Of a stretch of DNA of 64,000 nt, positions 51,301 to 60,400 are shown piece by piece (position 1 is the first letter of the stretch; each line of letters begins with the position of its first letter). Origin of the DNA: Aquila chrysaetos chrysaetos (Eukaryota; Chordata; Aves; Accipitriformes; Accipitridae); NCBI RefSeq assembly GCF_900496995.4, contig NC_044009.1, positions 8,402,001 through 8,466,000 on the forward strand, in the 5' to 3' direction. Position numbers and translations under genes: made by a program. Below the pieces are notes generated by a model. That model was not told the origin of the DNA and made no database searches. It saw nothing but the letters and a program-made list of their open reading frames with translations.

Positions 51301-54300
51301 GCCGTGTTTTCACAGCACTTTCATTTGACAATCCTTAGTATTAAAGAATCCCCAAAATGACTTTCTCCTTGCCCTGCTCTGTCCCAGTCTTCATTCTCCC
51401 AGTCACTCCAAATTCATCTTCAGGTAGTGCCAGCCTCAAGGGCTGGTAGCAATTTAAGGTAAGGCCAAGGCATTTTCTCATGCTGAGTTAACACCTCACA
51501 ACTTTAACAGCTAAAGACAACATGGTTACTCCTGAAATTAGATGCTATTCTCTTGAAATTAGATTCTGCTGTATGCAAGAATGGATGGCAAATCTGACTC
51601 CTATGCAGTAACTTGTTATAACATATTTCTGGCAGCCTGTCACAAAATCAAATATGGTTTGCATGAATGTGAAACTTAAGCACTATTGGCCTGCAATTGT
51701 CTATTTTTACCCAAGGGATTTGTCGCCGAGAAAGCCACACAGCCAATCCGTGGCAAGTCTGTTCCTTCTCCAGCCTCAGCCATCATCAGGCCCCAATTCC
51801 CTTTGCTCATTACACTTAGGGAAAAAAACCCAGATTTTTTAATTTTATATGGGATTCCCTCTATGGCCACTGGATGTGACATGAATGAAACGAGCAGCCA
51901 ACTTGGCTTTTACTTTACCCGGTCTCCTCTTCTCTTTGGTCATGAGTTGTTGGACCTTCCTCTGTTCTTCTTGCTCTTCAATCTTGGCTTCTTTATGAAT
52001 CTGCTCGATGGTCTTCGGGCCCTGGTCTGCTCTCCGTGACACCCAGTTGCACTAGGAAAGAAGCAAACGTGCTCAGAGAGAATTCCAGGGGAACATCATA
52101 AACGGGCTATTCTGAACACCACGAACGAGGCCTAATCCTCCCACCCTTGTAAATTCTTAGAGGGGCTGCTCCCCAGGATACTGGGGAAGATTTTGTGGAG
52201 CTGGGTCACGTTGCAGACACGCTTATCCCAGCACCACAGGTTAAAGCTACGTACTCTGGTATATAGACTGTGGTATATGTTTTGGTGGAGAATGGAGGCT
52301 GCAGTGAAGACCTGACTTTGGAGAGGCATGACTGAATTCAAGACATTTTAACCCCTAGCATCCTGCACATTCCCAGCTTTACAGTCTTTCTAGGTTCAGA
52401 GGAAAGAGATGGACTAGAGGGAGGCTGCTGTCGTTCTCTATCCGTTTATTACTGATACTGTTCATTGGAGCCCTTCCTCCAAGCTTGAGGAAAAAAATGA
52501 AACCCTGAAAATAAAGAAGCATGAAGCGACCACATTTTATCTGGAGATGGTGCTTTGCCACTCCAGGAATTGTGATGGCTGAGACAGGAATCCTGCAGAG
52601 AGAGGTGGAGCTGTCTCTCCACGAAACATTTCCACTGCTTGATGTGTCTATTCAACCATACACTGCACAGATCCATCTATCCCTGGAATAACCAGACTGT
52701 CTCTCGATCTTACTACAACCTCATTACAACTTTCGTGGTAATTATCTTTGCGTACCCTGCAGTCAAAATGGTGACATCAGCCTCCACAAAACCCCAAACC
52801 AGCTTCAAAACAGCTATTTGAGGTATGAGTAAAACCTGCTCAGGACTTCAGTCAAGCGCTGTCTCATGGCTAACACCACGCTGCTATCAGCACCTACCTG
52901 GGTGAAATTACAGGTGACCCTGCTGGGGAAGGTTTGTGCAAGCTGCAGTCACATCTTCAGCTGGATGGTGTAGAGACACCCTTCACTGTATGAGACTCCA
53001 GCATTAATGCCTTGGCTATGCTCAAAACCACTGCTCGACTACAACGTGGACAGGTCCCTGTCTGCACAGCGTGGACCCACCATTGTCACATTCTGCTGGC
53101 GCGCAGGCTCCATTTGCTTTTGTCTGCACAATATGGCCAGTAAACAACTAGCAGATGCCTGGTTGTGCCAGCAATACAGGCTAATACAGGACCATCTTTT
53201 GATAAGATCCATACTGCCATGAAGAAGAGCCCTCACAGTTCTTACAGCCACACTATAACTGGTCCCCCTGACTTGAGGGGTACGCAACTCAGAGCACTTC
53301 AGTCCCATCAGCACGAGTAAGTGCTGGCACCCAGGGCGCATGGAAATGAAGACAGCAAAGCAGTGAGACTGACACAGAGAAGCACAGGGGATGTTGTGGG
53401 GAAAAACCACCCAAAACCTCTCCTGTGAAAAGAGCTCAGGCGTATATTCTGCAGTGAGGCTGGACTAGCGGCATGAGAAGCCAGTGTGGGCATGTGTCTA
53501 ACATTAAGCAGAACCAAAACACCTGACACAAGCAGTTCACCTGTCTACCAACCTTGGCCTTCATTAAGGCAAAATGGAGCGATTTCTTGTCTTTAAACAG
53601 CCAGACTTTTGGGATAAGGGGTGCAGATCTCCCCCTAACGTCCCACTTCGGCTGTAAATACTGTAAATCCCTGCTCTCATGTGAGAGCTCTTCCAGCCTG
53701 GACATGAAAGGCAACATGCTCTTTTACTTACTTGAGTTGGTACCTACCAGCCTTAGGTCTATTACATCCTGAAGCATGAACCGAATCCTTGAAGATGTTT
53801 TCCTCTCTTTCACAATCTTCTCCATCTGATTAAAATACTGGTCCATGCGAGGCTACACAAGAGAAACATCATCATCAATGTGTCTTGGAAGAAAATGAAA
53901 ATATTCCCTCAGTTGGGGAGCCAGCGGGTTTTGTGTTACAGCATTTCTGTGCCAGAAACACATCTGGGGACCCAGAGCTGCTCTCCAGAGAAGTGAGTCT
54001 TGGTATCGTACGCTCCCCCCAGGTTGGATTTGAGTGTGCACAGTGCAGGATGTGCAGAAAATGAGGCACAAGTCTGTGGGCACCTCCTCTGTTTAGCACA
54101 TACTTTCTCTGCATTTTTAATTACTCAAATAATCTACACCCTCTGCATGTACATAATAAACTTGCCATCCATTAAAAAAAAACCAAACAAACAGCAATGT
54201 GGTTTTTTTTCATGGTACAGCTAAGCTGATCTACTGGCTAGCTCCCACCAGAAAGGGGAGTCCTGCTCTACCTCAGAGCTCCTCCTTTTCGTATCAGCAT

Positions 54301-57300
54301 GTGTGCTCACCTCAGCCCAAGAAAAACTGGCTCAGGAAACTAAACGGGCATAAAACTAACCCTGCGCACATCATTTTGATGCTTTACCTCCCTGAACTGT
54401 CTCAGCCGGGGTCAGAAGCACTGCTTCTCTCAGCAAGAAGCTGTTTAACGGGCTTAACTGTAGTATGAAATCCCACAAGCTCCTTTTCATCCAAGAAGTC
54501 GTGATGTGATGGAATCCAAATCAGTTTGCACCAAGACATGAAATGGTATCATTAAAGAAGCCTCCATTACGTCTAAATGTGACTCGCCAAGCTCCAAAAA
54601 GCCTTTTTCACCCAAATGGGGGCTCTAGCTGTTTTAAACAAAAAGTTTCAGGGCAGTTTTATAAAATGTTTCCCACTCCCTTCTCTAAAAACTAGCTAAA
54701 CCCTTTTCCTTAAACAAACAAGAAAAACCCTATTAAAATTTGGTTCTGGCCTTGCCTTGGAAAGTTTCAGCTCTGAAAGCAAATGTTTCCAAAGTTAGGA
54801 ATGACGGGGAAAATATTTAAAATGGACTTTGTCCAGAAGCTTTAATTATAACTATCACTAACACTTCAGCTTCAATAAAAACACATAATAAAACATCTAC
54901 CCCATTAATAGAAAATAAATAAAGGATTCTCACTCAATCTTGATAGAAATAACAAATCACCAAGACAGGACACGGGCACCTTCTCACAACGGGTAACACG
55001 ACACCTGCAAGCACTTCCCTGCTGTGTGCACGCTCCATGCTACATGGTGCCACGGCTCGAGGTTGCAGAACCAGCCAGTGCACCAAAACGTTGGCTTTTA
55101 CAGGGTTTCCATGCTCGCAAAGACCAAAACAGCATCCAGGACTCATCCAACATGACCTCAGCTACTGCTTAGAAGTCAGACCCTGTTTTCTTCCCAAAGC
55201 ACACGGAGAAATTTAATCCCTGCTTCTGGCACTTTCAAACCTGCATCAATAATGCACATGTTGTTGCGTTAACAGTGTAGGGTATTTAGGCTGGGGGATT
55301 AGGGGTAAACTACGCTGTTTTGGTCAATGCTCTGCAAAACAGTTTGGGAAACTGTTTCCCCACAAGGATCAGGATTGATCCGCTGTGATCCCTGCAATCC
55401 AGTGCACTGAAAGGGAACTCCCTTCCCTGAGCAGCTGAAAACAATTAGCTCAGTTTGTTTCCAGAGCTGAGTCCGACTGATTTCTGGCAAAACCCTCGAA
55501 TGCTTTTTCATCCCAACCCTGGCTTTTGCAAAGGAGAAGCAGATTGTCTGTGCCAAGAGAAGCTCATCAAGTGCGTAATGCTCTGTGCTACATATACATT
55601 TGTTGGAAAATCGGGAGGAGCATGCTGGAGCACTGCAGTTACAAAACAGCCGCTTCATTCCAGCATAGCTGGAGACGATGATGACACAAAATAAACGCAT
55701 CCACCAAGGTTCAGGTAGGGGTTTAAGCCAGTTAATGAGGATTTTTCTAGATTTAACCCAAACAATACATTCAGTGGTAGCTTTTGTAGGTAATGTAAGC
55801 CTTCAGTAGTAAAGAAACAACCCTAAATCTTCATGTTTTGGAAACTACAGATAAGAGGTAAATTGGAAAAAGAAACCCATAGGATATGTTGTGCACTTTT
55901 AGACCGTGTGCTTAGATGAAATATTTGGAAACGACTAACAACTAGAGAACACCATTGAAAATGATACAGACTCCATGAGAGAGGGGCAGAGAGGAGGGAG
56001 CAAGGCCAGGTTGTGATGAAACATCCACAGAAGAGTGGATGACTTCTCATGCTGTACAGAAATTCCTGAAGAAAAAAAAATAAATCCTCAAATAAAAACA
56101 CCCCACACCCATTTTTCCATCCCTGCCCAGAAAGCCTCATCTCTCACTCCCGGTCCTGCCCTACCTTTGCTTTCTCAAAGTCCAGGTCCTTGCCAATGGT
56201 AGTTAGCAGGCGGCAAAGGCACTCGAGGGACTCCTCATCGTGGTTTTTCAACAGCTTTACCACGCAGTCATGCATGATAGCCTCCGTCAGCATTTTCAGT
56301 TTAAAAAGCTCGCCAATGAATTTTATATTCCCAATGGATCTCCGTCGGGCTTTGTCCTTGGCCTCTTCTAGCTCGTCATGGAGCCGCGTCTTCTCCTCTG
56401 GCTGTAAAACAGAAAAACAGCTCTAAAAAACCATGTTCACAGAGCACAGAACTCTTCAAGAGATCCAGTTTTACATTTATAGTTGCAAATGTCCCTGTTT
56501 ACTTTTTTTCTTCTAAAAACCAAAAAGAGGCTGGTATAAACCCACTAATCAAGGCAAATATTTTTTATTATACTCAGCCACAGTGACAGAATGAAACTCC
56601 TAACTTCAAAATTCCCCCCAAATCGACTGCCATCTTCAAAAGAGATCATTTGCAGAGGGAGCTCTGAGAATTTATGGGGAAAAATACCACTTACAGTGGT
56701 AGCAGCTTCCAGTTCTTTCTGCTTCTTTTCAAAGACATCGTCATCAGCCTTGTCCTTTTCAAATTCCTTCTGGCAGCGATTTAACAGCAACTTGCGGAAA
56801 TTTACCGTGCTCCCAGGTTTGTCTGCCATGGGCACTTTCAGCTGCAGGAGAAGGAAGAAAAACATCAGCAGAAATACGACTACACTCTACATACGAGCAA
56901 GGTTTCCTATAAGCCATCCATTACATTTTATTATGCACTTCATATTCAGCAACACAAGTCTGCAAGACTATGACAGTTAAGCATCACGTCATGATTTCCA
57001 GTAGAATTTTACATTTCATATGTAAAGTCACACTCAAAACTTGGCTGACACCACCTCCGCCCAGAGACAGATTACATTTCCATTCATGGGATCCTTCAGA
57101 AAGACATGCTGCTTAAAAACACTCTTGTTATGTGCTGAAGACTCTGGAGCCATGCTCCTTGGTTGCATGTCATGAAGGATCAGGGGGAGAAGGGAGTTAC
57201 TTTGTCCCAAATTCACTGTCTGAAAACTAGCTGTCCGAAGCTTGGCTCGGCACCTTGGGCTCCCCTTTGAAACAAGAGAAAAACTGAACTTTCCAAATGT

Positions 57301-58949
57301 GACTCATTGCATCTCGCAACCAGGCAGAGCAAAGTGTCCTCAACTCCAAACAACACATCACTCCAAGCAAAGCCCTCTGCCTGCAGGCTGGGCCAACAAA
57401 TGTGGAAGAAGAAATCTGTCATGTAAATTATTTTTATTTAACTTCAGAAACTAACATTTAACTGTGCTCTTGCCGCATTTGTATTACTGCCAATGAGTTC
57501 ATGGGGACAATGTGCAGAACATTCACCCGTGCAGAGGAATTTCCCATTTGACTTTGGTGGCTCTTACCGTTACAAGACATCTGCACATGTTGGCATATGC
57601 CACCGAAAAGCTCGGTTCATCAATAGCCTTCTCGAAGACCAGGTCAATGACTCCTTTCAGCCTCTCTTCGGTATCTACTGTCAGGTCTGTCACTTGCTTC
57701 ATGAGCTGATTGAACATCTGGGGCGTCAGCTTGTTCAAGATGCTTCGTACCTTGCGGAACAGCTCCTAAATGACAGAAAAACTGTAACTTTAAGCACAAA
57801 TCAAACAGGTGGCTTTCAGGAACGAGCTAGGATGCATCTTAAAGATGAATGGAGAAATCCTATAGGAACTTCTAGGAAGTTGAGTTACACACAGACACAT
57901 ATTTGTGCACAGTCCAGCTCCAGTCCTAACTCAGCCACTGGCTACCAAAGACCAAGGCTGTGGGGCAGGATTTTTGGTAACGCCCAAGTGCTTTTTTCAA
58001 GCGTGATACAGGCACAAAGCCCTTGCTGTCACCCACTGAAATAATCTGCTTGATATCAGTTTAGCCATGAGATATCAATTAACAGGGAGTGGCCTCCTTC
58101 TCCCTCAACCAGAGGTAATCAACTTCTATATTTACTTTAAGGCACTTTTTTTTTCCCCTATCCAGAATGATAATTAGGTCAACAACGCTGCCATTAGCCC
58201 CGAGAACAGAATTCCAGTGTCCTTCAAGACTATCCCAACTTATCCTACAAATTACAAGTTTGACCACCAGGCAAATACCTCCACCTAGAGTGGCTGCCCC
58301 TCAGAGGAGAGGAGGGAGAGAAAGACACAGAGAAAGCTTCAGAGATGGCACTGTTGGGCTGGGCAGGACGAACTGAGGGGAATTTTACAGAGGAACCGCA
58401 GTCTTGCTGAGGTTCAGTGCAGAAACATAGTCTAAAAGGGGATGAAAAGCAAGTTCTGTGCTAGAAGTTTGAGGTTGTTTGCTTTAGAATGGAGACAGAA
58501 ATATTCTAGTAAAATAGCAATAGAAAAACAATCCTGGAAGAGAGGTAGTAGGTTGTCTGGTGTTTCCTATTTAGACTAGCTTAATATACAGGATTGCCAT
58601 TTGAACTCCAGGTCAAGAATAAACACATGAAAAAAAAACCCATCAAGGTAGGGGAAAGCTATGATTCAAACTGGAATTCATTGCCCTTTTTTACCGTCTT
58701 ACACAACAGCAAAGGCAAATTACCATCCTCCTTCTGTTACAGACTGCTGTACTCGGAAGTGCTCGCTAATGCTCTCACCTGGGTTTTGACGTTTTCTGGG
58801 TCCTCGGTTTGGTTTTCTCTCTTCAGGCTTGGCTTCCAGGCATTCTCTGCCTTCTTCAGGTGGACATCCTCCTTCACACACACAGTGATGATCTTCCTGG
58901 GCTCTCTCCTCTGGCCTGGCTGAGATCTCCTCGGTCCAACATTCAACAA
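33140..58949 (-). CDS. EIF4G3: EIF4G3 (eIF4GII), eukaryotic translation initiation factor 4 gamma 3, 3' part
   Basis: Nineteen exons in transcript order: 58949-58779, 57765-57568, 56841-56695, 56401-56165, 53852-53748, 52051-51919, 50781-50687, 49071-48978, 48717-48600, 47340-47117, 45967-45852, 43700-43528, 41299-41174, 40284-40203, 38368-38270, 37321-37175, 35997-35916, 34438-34292, 33321-33140. They join to 2676 nt (891 residues plus stop) with all phases closing and GT-AG junctions. Domains in order: hinge, MIF4G (about 58-310), charged linker, MA3 (about 520-673), W2 (about 707-891). The protein is the cytoplasmic scaffold of eIF4F for cap-dependent translation. The N-terminal part lies beyond 64000. 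It is eIF4GII rather than eIF4GI by many paralogue-specific residues. Confidence 0.97.
34292..34438 (-). CDS. EIF4G3: EIF4G3 coding exon: W2 domain
   Basis: Encodes residues 783-832. It reads [17 protein letters not shown], then [19 protein letters not shown] and [11 protein letters not shown], repeats of the W2 HEAT-like fold. The acceptor is ctcag before 34438 and the donor CCTA/gtaagt. The phase is 1 at both ends. Confidence 0.97.
35916..35997 (-). CDS. EIF4G3: EIF4G3 coding exon: W2 domain
   Basis: Encodes residues 756-783: [18 protein letters not shown] then TAVCKAAII. Enters in phase 0 and leaves in phase 1. The acceptor is ttcag before 35997 and the donor ATAG/gtgagt. It is a HEAT-like helical repeat of the W2 domain. 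Confidence 0.97.
36338..36420 (-). repeat. MIR-like SINE remnant
   Basis: The stretch around ATGTAACTTGTCCAAGACTA, flanked by AATTCAGAGAATGG and by a diverged TCCCCAGATT end, lines up with the reverse complement of the MIR/CORE-SINE middle (GTAACTTGCCCAAGGTCAC) as I remember it. It is heavily mutated. It is an ancient amniote insertion in an EIF4G3 intron; repeat masking is needed to confirm the family. Confidence 0.45.
37175..37321 (-). CDS. EIF4G3: EIF4G3 coding exon: start of W2 domain
   Basis: Encodes residues 707-755 in phase 0 throughout. It reads [19 protein letters not shown], then [15 protein letters not shown] and [11 protein letters not shown]. The Ser/Glu-rich start differs somewhat from human; the ELNKQLEKL helix is typical of eIF4G W2. 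The acceptor is tgcag before 37321 and the donor GAG/gtacaa. Confidence 0.97.
38270..38368 (-). CDS. EIF4G3: EIF4G3 coding exon: MA3 to W2 connector
   Basis: Encodes residues 674-706 in phase 0: [19 protein letters not shown] then [14 protein letters not shown]. The family motif KKVGxLWRExxLSWK is clear. The acceptor is tttag before 38368 and the donor CAA/gtgagt. Confidence 0.97.
38715..38800 (+). repeat. MIR-like SINE remnant
   Basis: The segment CTGACTCTGTCATTAACTTA followed by CTCCGTGACTCATTCTCC resembles the forward MIR core (CTCTGCCACTTACTAGCTGT then GTGACCTTGGGCAAGT). Divergence is high, and the assignment rests on recognition of the pattern only. Confidence 0.35.
39541..39559 (+). 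repeat. A19 homopolymer
   Basis: Nineteen consecutive A in an EIF4G3 intron, directly after TGCATGCTTT. No SINE body or duplication flanks it clearly. Confidence 0.85.
40203..40284 (-). CDS. EIF4G3: EIF4G3 coding exon: end of MA3 domain
   Basis: Encodes residues 646-673: [16 protein letters not shown] then [11 protein letters not shown]. The first base completes a Gln codon (CA/A). The acceptor is ctag before 40284 and the donor ATG/gtgagt. It is the last helical pair of the MA3 region, which provides the second eIF4A contact. Confidence 0.97.
41174..41299 (-). CDS. EIF4G3: EIF4G3 coding exon: MA3 domain
   Basis: Encodes residues 604-646: [34 protein letters not shown] and ISMRELIQ. Only the acceptor taaag before 41299 keeps the frame with the preceding exon (GG/C, Gly). 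A second AG eight bases further in (before 41291) would shift the frame. The donor is ACA/gtaagc, leaving phase 2. Confidence 0.95.
43528..43700 (-). CDS. EIF4G3: EIF4G3 coding exon: MA3 domain
   Basis: Encodes residues 547-604: [56 protein letters not shown] and KG. The acceptor is aacag before 43700. The donor AAGGG/GTTTGT is weak but is the one that joins in frame to FSDTLE and matches the human KGFSETLE. An in-frame alternative donor (GC/GTAGAA after 43513) would add five residues. Confidence 0.94.
45852..45967 (-). CDS. EIF4G3: EIF4G3 coding exon: Pro/Ala linker and start of MA3
   Basis: Encodes residues 508-546. A short linker [14 protein letters not shown] precedes [19 protein letters not shown] and INDFK, the first MA3 helix. 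The acceptor is accag before 45967 (G/CC, Ala) and the donor AAG/gtaagc. The linker is diverged from human, the helix is not. Confidence 0.96.
47117..47340 (-). CDS. EIF4G3: EIF4G3 coding exon: disordered linker between MIF4G and MA3
   Basis: Encodes residues 433-508: [37 protein letters not shown], then [17 protein letters not shown] and [14 protein letters not shown]. The charged low-complexity linker follows the human order of blocks. The acceptor is tgcag before 47340 (AG/T, Ser) and the donor CTG/gtaagt. Confidence 0.96.
48600..48717 (-). CDS. EIF4G3: EIF4G3 coding exon: Ser-rich linker
   Basis: Encodes residues 394-433: [17 protein letters not shown], then [27 protein letters not shown] is the conserved eIF4G linker motif; the Ser-rich part is species-variable. 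The acceptor is cccag before 48717 (G/AC, Asp) and the donor TAG/gtaagc in phase 2. Confidence 0.96.
48978..49071 (-). CDS. EIF4G3: EIF4G3 coding exon: WGKGSSGG linker
   Basis: Encodes residues 363-394: [16 protein letters not shown], then [23 protein letters not shown] is shared by eIF4GI and eIF4[14 protein letters not shown] is typical of eIF4GII. The acceptor is tacag before 49071 and the donor ATGG/gtaagt. Confidence 0.96.
50687..50781 (-). CDS. EIF4G3: EIF4G3 coding exon: post-MIF4G segment
   Basis: Encodes residues 331-362: [18 protein letters not shown], then [13 protein letters not shown]. The first two bases finish a Gly codon (G/GT). The acceptor is ggcag before 50781 and the donor AAG/gtaggt. 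[14 protein letters not shown] is distinctive of eIF4GII. Confidence 0.97.
51919..52051 (-). CDS. EIF4G3: EIF4G3 coding exon: end of MIF4G domain
   Basis: Encodes residues 287-331: [35 protein letters not shown] and [10 protein letters not shown]. The acceptor is cctag before 52051 and the donor CCGG/gtaaag (phase 1). A highly charged helix closes the MIF4G HEAT domain that binds eIF4A and eIF3. Confidence 0.97.
53748..53852 (-). CDS. EIF4G3: EIF4G3 coding exon: MIF4G domain
   Basis: Encodes residues 252-286 in phase 0: [18 protein letters not shown], then [17 protein letters not shown]. The [14 protein letters not shown] motif is a hallmark of MIF4G. The acceptor is tgtag before 53852 and the donor CTG/gtaggt. 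Confidence 0.98.
56165..56401 (-). CDS. EIF4G3: EIF4G3 coding exon: core of MIF4G domain
   Basis: Encodes residues 173-251 in phase 0: [56 protein letters not shown] and [19 protein letters not shown]. The [20 protein letters not shown] block is the best-known MIF4G signature. The acceptor is tacag before 56401 and the donor AAAG/gtaggg. Confidence 0.98.
56695..56841 (-). CDS. EIF4G3: EIF4G3 coding exon: MIF4G domain
   Basis: Encodes residues 124-172 in phase 0: [35 protein letters not shown] and [14 protein letters not shown]. The [17 protein letters not shown] motif places it in the HEAT repeats that contact eIF4A. The acceptor is tgcag before 56841 and the donor ACT/gtaagt. Confidence 0.98.
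57568..57765 (-). CDS. EIF4G3: EIF4G3 coding exon: start of MIF4G domain
   Basis: Encodes residues 58-123 in phase 0: [53 protein letters not shown] and [13 protein letters not shown]. KLTPQxFxxLxxQ opens MIF4G in all eIF4G proteins. The acceptor is tttag before 57765 and the donor ACG/gtaaga. A 183-codon open frame on the opposite strand across this exon is its antisense shadow. Confidence 0.98.
58779..58949 (-). CDS. EIF4G3: EIF4G3 coding exon: hinge before MIF4G (most 5' exon in window)
   Basis: Encodes the first 57 visible residues in phase 0: [37 protein letters not shown] and [17 protein letters not shown]. It is the exposed hinge between the N-terminal third (PABP and eIF4E binding) and MIF4G. 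The acceptor is cctag before 58949 and the donor CAG/gtgaga. The preceding coding exon, expected to end in a GGRGVP-like segment, is not in the window. Confidence 0.97.
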
Positions 58950-59615
58950 CTAGGACAAAAACATTCCTTGTTATATCCCCTTTTAAACTCGCATCTTGAT
59001 AAAACACTCCAGGGCACACACCAACACCCACTGATGGCAACGCTGACAATCAGCAACTCCTCCTAGGACTTTGAGGACTCCCTCCAACCCAACACACTGG
59101 TCCGGGTTGGTCAGAGGGAACATGAAGACACCAAACACATTTCTCTCAGGCAGCTTTTCCCGAAACAGATATGGGATGACCACTGCCTACATGCATCGAC
59201 GATGCTCCGGATGTCACTTAAGCACTGCAGAACTGAACCTGACTGACCAAAACGGTCTCTTGAAAGCCAGAAACTGCCTAATTGAGACACTGTAGCAAAG
59301 GCATATTTAAAGATTAAATCAGTCCTTACAGGTGTATTTCAAACGTGCCATCCCAAGCAATTAGATAATGATAAATTAGCAGCTCTGCCAAAACCATTAA
59401 GTTTTACTGGAGATTGCTTCAAACAGAGCCATTTGAGACAGGAATTATATAAACCACACTGAATGGAGCATCAGTGCAGCTCCTGCATTGTAGAAATACA
59501 GATCCTAACAGATGTGGGTCAAACTCTTTGTAGTTTCACAGAAGAAAGGGAAACACGGTACTTTGTTTGAAACAGCATCAAGTGCCTCTCTGCAATCCTG
59601 TATAACATGGTGCTC

Positions 59616-59724
59616 CTCCCAGTCAAATCAGGTATGAAAACTGCCCAAACTGGGGAGTTTTTCATCAGTTGTACAAGTGATAGGGCACAAGACACCCCCA
59701 AACTCCCTCTTCATCATCTGGGAG
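59616..59724 (-). ncRNA. Possible C/D-box snoRNA (weak candidate)
   Basis: On the minus strand the order is CTCCCAG, then box C ATGATGA (59717-59711), an internal C'-like CTGATGA (59668-59662), box D CTGA (59631-59628), and CTGGGAG closing a perfect 7-bp terminal stem with the first element. Length is 109 bases, same strand as the host EIF4G3. Against it: five bases separate box D from the stem, no D' box is seen, it lies about 670 bases from the acceptor rather than the usual 50-80, and I have no known snoRNA to match. Confidence 0.22.
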
Positions 59725-60319
59725 CTTCTGATTAAGGACTAAAGGTAATAAATGCTGTCAGGAGGTTATTCTTCCCCTGCACTCTTTCATATTTCTGAAC
59801 TCATTTATTAGAAATGTCCAACCTCAACATAAAAATTAGTGCAGCAACAAAACTCCATTATCAAACCCCGTTACTTTCCACAAAAGTAATTAATCTCTTC
59901 AGTGGACAGTAAGCAACCTCCACATGAAGGATGAGCCATTTAAAACATTTCTTTGTTCAACAAACGGATTCAACGAGCACCAGAAAGGCAAAACCATCTC
60001 AGTTATTCAAACAGCTTCACTGAATACAAGAGGAAAGAGCTCTTAGCTGGTGCCTCTTATGTCATGTATCAGCCTCAAATCTGGTTTTGCACTATTAAAA
60101 ACCAAAATCCTCCTTAAAGGCAGGAGCTTGTATCTGCGATTTGAAAGGCTTGGCTTTGACAATGTAAATGTGTGCCGCCAATGAAAGCAAATGAACATAA
60201 TCGCCGCTGCTGGAGTTCTCGTTTGGGCTTCATTATGGAATAACAGCAACAGAGTAAGATGTTGTCAAAAGACAATGACCTCATGCCGTGACGTGCTTTG
60301 TATGCCTAGGCTATGCATG

Positions 60320-60400
60320 GATGAGGACTACGTGGCGCAGCATGTTAGCATGCTGCCCCACCACCTACAAAGACCTGCGTTCAGATCCCACTGGCACACG
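60320..60400 (+). repeat. Possible tRNA-derived SINE fragment
   Basis: An A-box-like TGGCGCAGC and a B-box-like GCGTTCAGATCCC lie about 55 bases apart, in the order of a tRNA-type RNA polymerase III promoter. The sequence does not fold into a tRNA: acceptor and T arms do not pair. It reads best as a decayed SINE head. Confidence 0.25.

Larger units (their letters stand above)
33322..58778 (-). other. EIF4G3 internal introns (content)
   Basis: Introns range from 260 bases (48718-48977) to about 2.3 kb (56842-57567 and 53853-56164 are typical middle sizes). They hold small ancient SINE-like remnants near 36338-36420 and 38715-38800, an A19 run at 39541-39559 and a T run near 45070-45085. No nested gene, tRNA or intact mobile element is supported. 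Open frames are short and lack family features. Confidence 0.65.

Noticed and set aside
57493..58044. 183-codon open frame on the + strand
   Set aside because: It is the antisense shadow of the EIF4G3 MIF4G exon at 57568-57765 plus intron sequence.
59064..59095. CR1-like 3' end (ccctccaacccaacac)
   Set aside because: Only a short resemblance to the CR1 tail, without the body or terminal octamer repeats.
60320..60400. tRNA gene
   Set aside because: Box A and box B-like words are present but acceptor and T arms do not pair and no anticodon arm forms; better read as a SINE scrap.
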